Source: Alcaligenes sp. SDU_A2 (GTDB lineage: Bacteria > Pseudomonadota > Gammaproteobacteria > Burkholderiales > Burkholderiaceae_B). Taken from it: DNA of 64,000 bases. How positions within the stretch are numbered: the stretch's first letter is position 1; each line of letters begins with the position of its first letter. Where the stretch lies: contig NZ_CP151273.1 in NCBI RefSeq assembly GCF_038237375.1, positions 2,666,001 through 2,730,000 on the forward strand. The letters run 5' to 3'. Of this stretch, positions 60,436 through 64,000 are shown in pieces. A program made the translations under genes and the position numbers. A model generated the notes under the pieces. It was not told the DNA's origin and did no database searches. It worked only from the letters and a program-made list of their open reading frames with translations.

Positions 60436-63021
60436 ATGCTGGACTCTTACCGCGAACACGTTGCCGAGCGCGCCGCGCTGGGCATTCCTCCGCTGCCTCT
60501 GTCGGCTCAGCAAACTGCCGACCTGATCGAGCTCATCAAGAACCCGCCTGCCGGCGAAGAAGCATTCCTGCTCGACCTGCTGACGCACCGCGTCCCCGCC
60601 GGCGTGGACGACGCCGCCAAGGTCAAGGCCTCTTACCTGGCCGCCGTGGCGCTGGGCACCGAGACCTGTGCCCTGATCAGCCGCGAACGCGCCACCGAAT
60701 TGCTGGGCACCATGCTGGGCGGCTACAACATCAGCCCACTGATCGAGCTGCTGGATCAACCCGGCCTGGGTCAGATCGCCGCCAACGGCCTCAAGAACAC
60801 CCTGCTCATGTTCGACTCCTTCCACGATGTGCAGGAAAAAGCCGAAAAGGGCAATGCCTACGCCAAGGAAGTGATGCAGAGCTGGGCCGACGGCGAATGG
60901 TTCACCAGCCGCCCCGAAGTCCCCGAAAGCATGACCATCACGGTCTTCAAAGTTACCGGCGAAACCAATACCGACGACCTCTCGCCTGCCCCCGACGCCT
61001 GGAGCCGCCCCGACATTCCGCTGCATGCCCTGGCCATGCTCAAGAATCCGCGTCCCGGCATCACCCCCGAAGAACCCGGCAAAAAAGGCCCGGTCGCCTT
61101 CATCGAGTCGCTCAAGGAAAAAGGCAATCTGGTGGCCTACGTCGGCGACGTGGTGGGTACCGGCTCGTCGCGCAAGTCCGCCACCAACTCGGTGTTGTGG
61201 TTTACGGGCGAAGACATCCCTTACGTCCCTAACAAGCGCTTCGGCGGCGTGTGCCTGGGCAGCAAGATTGCTCCCATCTTCTACAACACCATGGAAGATG
61301 CCGGTGCCCTGCCTATCGAGCTGGATGTCTCGCAAATGGAAATGGGCGATGTGATCGAATTGCGCCCCTACGACGGCAAGGCCCTCAAGAACGGCCAGGT
61401 CATCGCCGAGTTCCAAGTCAAATCCGATGTGCTGTTTGACGAAGTGCGCGCCGGCGGCCGCATTCCGCTGATCATCGGCCGCGGTCTGACCACACGCGCC
61501 CGCGAAGCGCTGGGCCTGCCGCCCACCACGCTGTTCCGCCTGCCGCAAAGCCCCGCCGACACCGGCAAAGGCTATTCCCTGGCCCAGAAGATGGTCGGTC
61601 GCGCCTGCGGTCTGCCCGAAGGCACCGGCGTGCGTCCCGGCACCTACTGCGAACCCCGCATGACGACAGTCGGCAGCCAGGACACCACCGGCCCGATGAC
61701 ACGTGACGAACTCAAGGATCTGGCCTGCCTGGGCTTCTCGTCCGACCTGGTGATGCAGTCCTTCTGCCACACCGCTGCCTACCCCAAGCCCGTGGACGTC
61801 AAGACCCACCACGAACTGCCCGCCTTCATCAGCACGCGCGGCGGCGTTTCGCTGCGCCCCGGCGACGGCATCATCCACTCCTGGCTGAACCGCATGCTGC
61901 TGCCCGATACCGTGGGCACCGGCGGCGACTCGCACACCCGTTTCCCTATCGGCATCAGCTTCCCTGCCGGCTCCGGTCTGGTGGCCTTTGCCGCTGCTAC
62001 CGGCGTGATGCCGCTGGACATGCCTGAATCCGTGCTGGTGCGCTTCAAGGGCGACATGCAGCCCGGCGTCACCCTGCGCGACCTGGTCAACGCCATTCCC
62101 TTGTATGCCATCAAGCAGGGCCTGCTGACTGTGGAAAAAGCCGGCAAGAAGAACATCTTCTCCGGTCGCATCCTGGAAATCGAGGGCCTGCCCAACCTGA
62201 AGATCGAACAAGCCTTCGAGCTGTCCGACGCTTCTGCCGAACGCTCGGCCGCCGCCTGCACGGTGCGCCTGAACAAAGAGCCCATCATCGAGTACCTGAA
62301 CAGCAACATCACGCTGCTCAAGTGGATGATTGCCAACGGCTACGAAGACGAACGCACCCTGGGCCGCCGCATCAAGGCAATGGAAGCTTGGCTGGCCGAC
62401 CCTCAACTGCTGGAGCCGGACGCCGACGTCGACTACGCTGCCGTCATCGAAATCGACCTGGCCGACATCCACGAACCTATCGTGGCCTGCCCGAACGACC
62501 CCGACGACGTCAAGACCCTGTCGGACGTGGCCGGCACCGTCATCGACGAAGTGTTCATCGGTAGCTGCATGACCAACATCGGCCACTTCCGTGCAGCCTC
62601 CAAGCTGCTGGAAGGCAAGCGCGACATCCCCACGCGCCTGTGGGTCGCTCCGCCGACCAAGATGGACCAACAGCAACTGACCGAGGAAGGCCACTACAGC
62701 GTATTGGGCGTGGCCGGCGCGCGCATGGAAATGCCGGGCTGCTCGCTGTGCATGGGTAACCAGGCACAAGTACGCGAAGGTGCTACCGTCATGTCCACCA
62801 GCACCCGCAACTTCCCCAACCGTCTGGGCAAGAACAGCAATGTCTTCCTGGGCTCGGCCGAACTGGCCGCCATCTGCTCGCGTCTGGGCCGCATCCCGAC
62901 CCGCGAAGAGTATCTGGCGGACATGGGTGTTCTGCAAGCCAATAGCGACAATATCTATCGCTACATGAACTTCGACCAAATCGAAGAGTTCAAGGAAATT
63001 GCCGACTCCGTAGGCCTGTAA
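60436..63021 (+). CDS. acnB: Aconitate hydratase B
   Basis: 4Fe-4S enzyme that interconverts citrate and isocitrate and also hydrates 2-methylaconitate in relatives. The 861 residues show the AcnB-specific order: an N-terminal HEAT-like helical domain (about 1-160), the swivel domain moved to the N-terminal side (about 165-380, [17 protein letters not shown] and [16 protein letters not shown]), then the catalytic domains with [19 protein letters not shown] in parts (near 495-510), [12 protein letters not shown] (cluster Cys near 712) and [10 protein letters not shown] (Cys near 770-775). It has its own operator and promoter and a strong terminator. Confidence 0.97.
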   Translation: MLDSYREHVAERAALGIPPLPLSAQQTADLIELIKNPPAGEEAFLLDLLTHRVPAGVDDAAKVKASYLAAVALGTETCALISRERATELLGTMLGGYNISPLIELLDQPGLGQIAANGLKNTLLMFDSFHDVQEKAEKGNAYAKEVMQSWADGEWFTSRPEVPESMTITVFKVTGETNTDDLSPAPDAWSRPDIPLHALAMLKNPRPGITPEEPGKKGPVAFIESLKEKGNLVAYVGDVVGTGSSRKSATNSVLWFTGEDIPYVPNKRFGGVCLGSKIAPIFYNTMEDAGALPIELDVSQMEMGDVIELRPYDGKALKNGQVIAEFQVKSDVLFDEVRAGGRIPLIIGRGLTTRAREALGLPPTTLFRLPQSPADTGKGYSLAQKMVGRACGLPEGTGVRPGTYCEPRMTTVGSQDTTGPMTRDELKDLACLGFSSDLVMQSFCHTAAYPKPVDVKTHHELPAFISTRGGVSLRPGDGIIHSWLNRMLLPDTVGTGGDSHTRFPIGISFPAGSGLVAFAAATGVMPLDMPESVLVRFKGDMQPGVTLRDLVNAIPLYAIKQGLLTVEKAGKKNIFSGRILEIEGLPNLKIEQAFELSDASAERSAAACTVRLNKEPIIEYLNSNITLLKWMIANGYEDERTLGRRIKAMEAWLADPQLLEPDADVDYAAVIEIDLADIHEPIVACPNDPDDVKTLSDVAGTVIDEVFIGSCMTNIGHFRAASKLLEGKRDIPTRLWVAPPTKMDQQQLTEEGHYSVLGVAGARMEMPGCSLCMGNQAQVREGATVMSTSTRNFPNRLGKNSNVFLGSAELAAICSRLGRIPTREEYLADMGVLQANSDNIYRYMNFDQIEEFKEIADSVGL

Positions 63022-63039
63022 GCCGCAGGGTTTACTTGC

Positions 63040-63075
63040 AACGCCTTCGCCGCAGTACGCGGCGAAGGCGTTTTT
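63040..63075 (+). terminator. Intrinsic terminator of acnB
   Basis: A perfect 14-bp stem (AACGCCTTCGCCGC with GCGGCGAAGGCGTT, loop AGTAC) followed by T residues, 19 nt after the acnB stop. Confidence 0.93.
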
Positions 63076-63173
63076 CTTTGTTTGCTCCCTATTCTCGACA
63101 CGCCCCTTCCCGGCCCGGTCTCCACCTGGACCGTGCCACGGAGTAAACTAGGGTGTCCATCAACCGGCAACGT

Positions 63174-64000
63174 ATGTCAATGTCGCAACTCAATCCCAAA
63201 CTGCTCGCTCAACAACCCAAGGAAGTCCAGCGCCTGGTCAACTATGCCGACGCCCTGGTGCGTTCCGGTTCGCAAGTCGAAGACCGCTATTGGCAAGGGC
63301 TGGCTGCTCAGTTGCTGACCAAACTGTACGCCGGTCGCCGCAACAATACGGTCGAGCAGACGCTGGAGCTGCTGGGCAACCAACAACAGCATCAGCACTA
63401 CGAAATCATGATGGAGCTGGCCGAGTCCCAGGCCGAAAGCCTGCGCATCGAACACAACGGCATCCACTACGACGCCTTATTGTTCTCCGCCCCTCTGACG
63501 GCATGGACACGCTATCAACTACCCCAAGGCACCTTGACCGACACCCAGCGCCAGGAACTGGTGGCTGCATTGCAATCGAGCATTCTGGCCGAAGGCAGTC
63601 TATGCGCACTGGTCCCTGACCTGGTCAGCTACGACGAAATGCCCCAGACCTATCAACAGGCCTACGAATGGACACAGGCGCTGACGGCCAAGGCACTGGG
63701 CCGCAGCCGCGACGATGTGCGCCCGATCGCCCCGCAGGAAGCCAGCACGCTGCTGGCCGATGCGCGCTTTCTGGTGGGCGTTGCCCTGGTGCCGGTCGGA
63801 CAGGCCCTGTTTCGCTGGCAGACGCCCAGCGACAATGCCAACGCCGCCCACCTGGCCTGCATAGAACAATGGGTGCAAAAATGCAGCCCCATCCTGGGCC
63901 CCTTGTTCACCGGCTGCCAGATCCAGTACCTGGCCCCCAACGCCTACTACGTCAACACCCGCGAGGCCGACCGCGAAATCCGCCCTTTGTCGGTCCAGGC
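63174..64000 (+). CDS. DUF2863 family protein (3' end cut by window edge)
   Basis: The frame opens at ATG 63174 (a second ATG follows at 63180) and runs without a stop to the window edge, giving 275 complete codons. The product starts NPKLLAQQPKEVQRLVNYADALVRSGS and includes ALLFSAPLTAWTRYQLP (around 100), LLADARFLVGVALVP and GQALFRWQT (around 200-215), which I recognise as the pattern of betaproteobacterial DUF2863 proteins of about 400 residues. No signal peptide or membrane segment is seen. Function unknown. Ribosome site is weak. Confidence 0.78.
   Translation, partial: MSMSQLNPKLLAQQPKEVQRLVNYADALVRSGSQVEDRYWQGLAAQLLTKLYAGRRNNTVEQTLELLGNQQQHQHYEIMMELAESQAESLRIEHNGIHYDALLFSAPLTAWTRYQLPQGTLTDTQRQELVAALQSSILAEGSLCALVPDLVSYDEMPQTYQQAYEWTQALTAKALGRSRDDVRPIAPQEASTLLADARFLVGVALVPVGQALFRWQTPSDNANAAHLACIEQWVQKCSPILGPLFTGCQIQYLAPNAYYVNTREADREIRPLSVQ

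Overview
The window is a GC-rich, gene-dense chromosomal segment of a betaproteobacterium, most likely an Alcaligenaceae member close to Bordetella, Achromobacter or Alcaligenes. This rests on gene content and order: scpB-rluB and rimP-nusA-infB-rbfA-truB-typA; odhA-odhB-lpdA-zapE; a GntR regulator beside sdhCDAB-sdhE-gltA with divergent mdh; a class I PHA locus; and a DUF2863 gene. Species level cannot be read from the sequence. No prophage, insertion sequence, CRISPR array or rRNA was seen.

Layout. 1-10690 (minus strand): translation and RNA-maturation genes in two runs, with a terminator-like hairpin directly before rimP. 10720-11615: two identical initiator tRNA genes. 11644-13883: a secreted hypothetical protein divergent from a FemAB-like acyltransferase. 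13887-16983: phaC, phaB, phaR. 17127-25093: pgeF-rluD, bamD, a DinG/YoaA-type helicase, tex and an orphan gene. 25471-33865 (minus): trpS, zapE and the 2-oxoglutarate dehydrogenase genes. 34384-36672: maeB. 37319-38497: an MFS exporter with a near-perfect Fur box. 38874-42804: lactate permease, regulator and dehydrogenase with two palindromic operators. 42905-47332: a TauE-like permease and a TRAP transporter with fused membrane subunits plus a GlcG-like partner. 48017-55075: citrate synthase, succinate dehydrogenase, GntR regulator and malate dehydrogenase. 55148-59507: prpR divergent from prpBC, with a sigma-54 promoter. 59619-63021: two small genes and acnB. 63174 to the end: a truncated DUF2863 gene.

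How it works together. The right two thirds is central carbon metabolism: lactate enters through LldP and LldD, dicarboxylate-type acids probably through the TRAP system, propionyl-CoA through the methylcitrate pathway. Most TCA enzymes are here (gltA, acnB, odhAB-lpdA, sdhCDAB, mdh), with malic enzyme feeding pyruvate and NADPH and PHA storage as the carbon sink. mdh and acnB carry the same 21-bp palindrome two bases upstream of equally spaced promoter hexamers, which suggests one TCA regulator, plausibly the GntR protein encoded next to mdh.

The least explained signal is a ~325-330 bp non-coding repeat present twice (36935-37258 and 47571-47900), each time between convergent genes. The two copies differ at many positions, yet nearly all differences inside the predicted stems keep base pairing, including one two-sided G-C to A-T change. 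That fits a structured RNA or a hairpin-forming mobile element of a type I cannot name.
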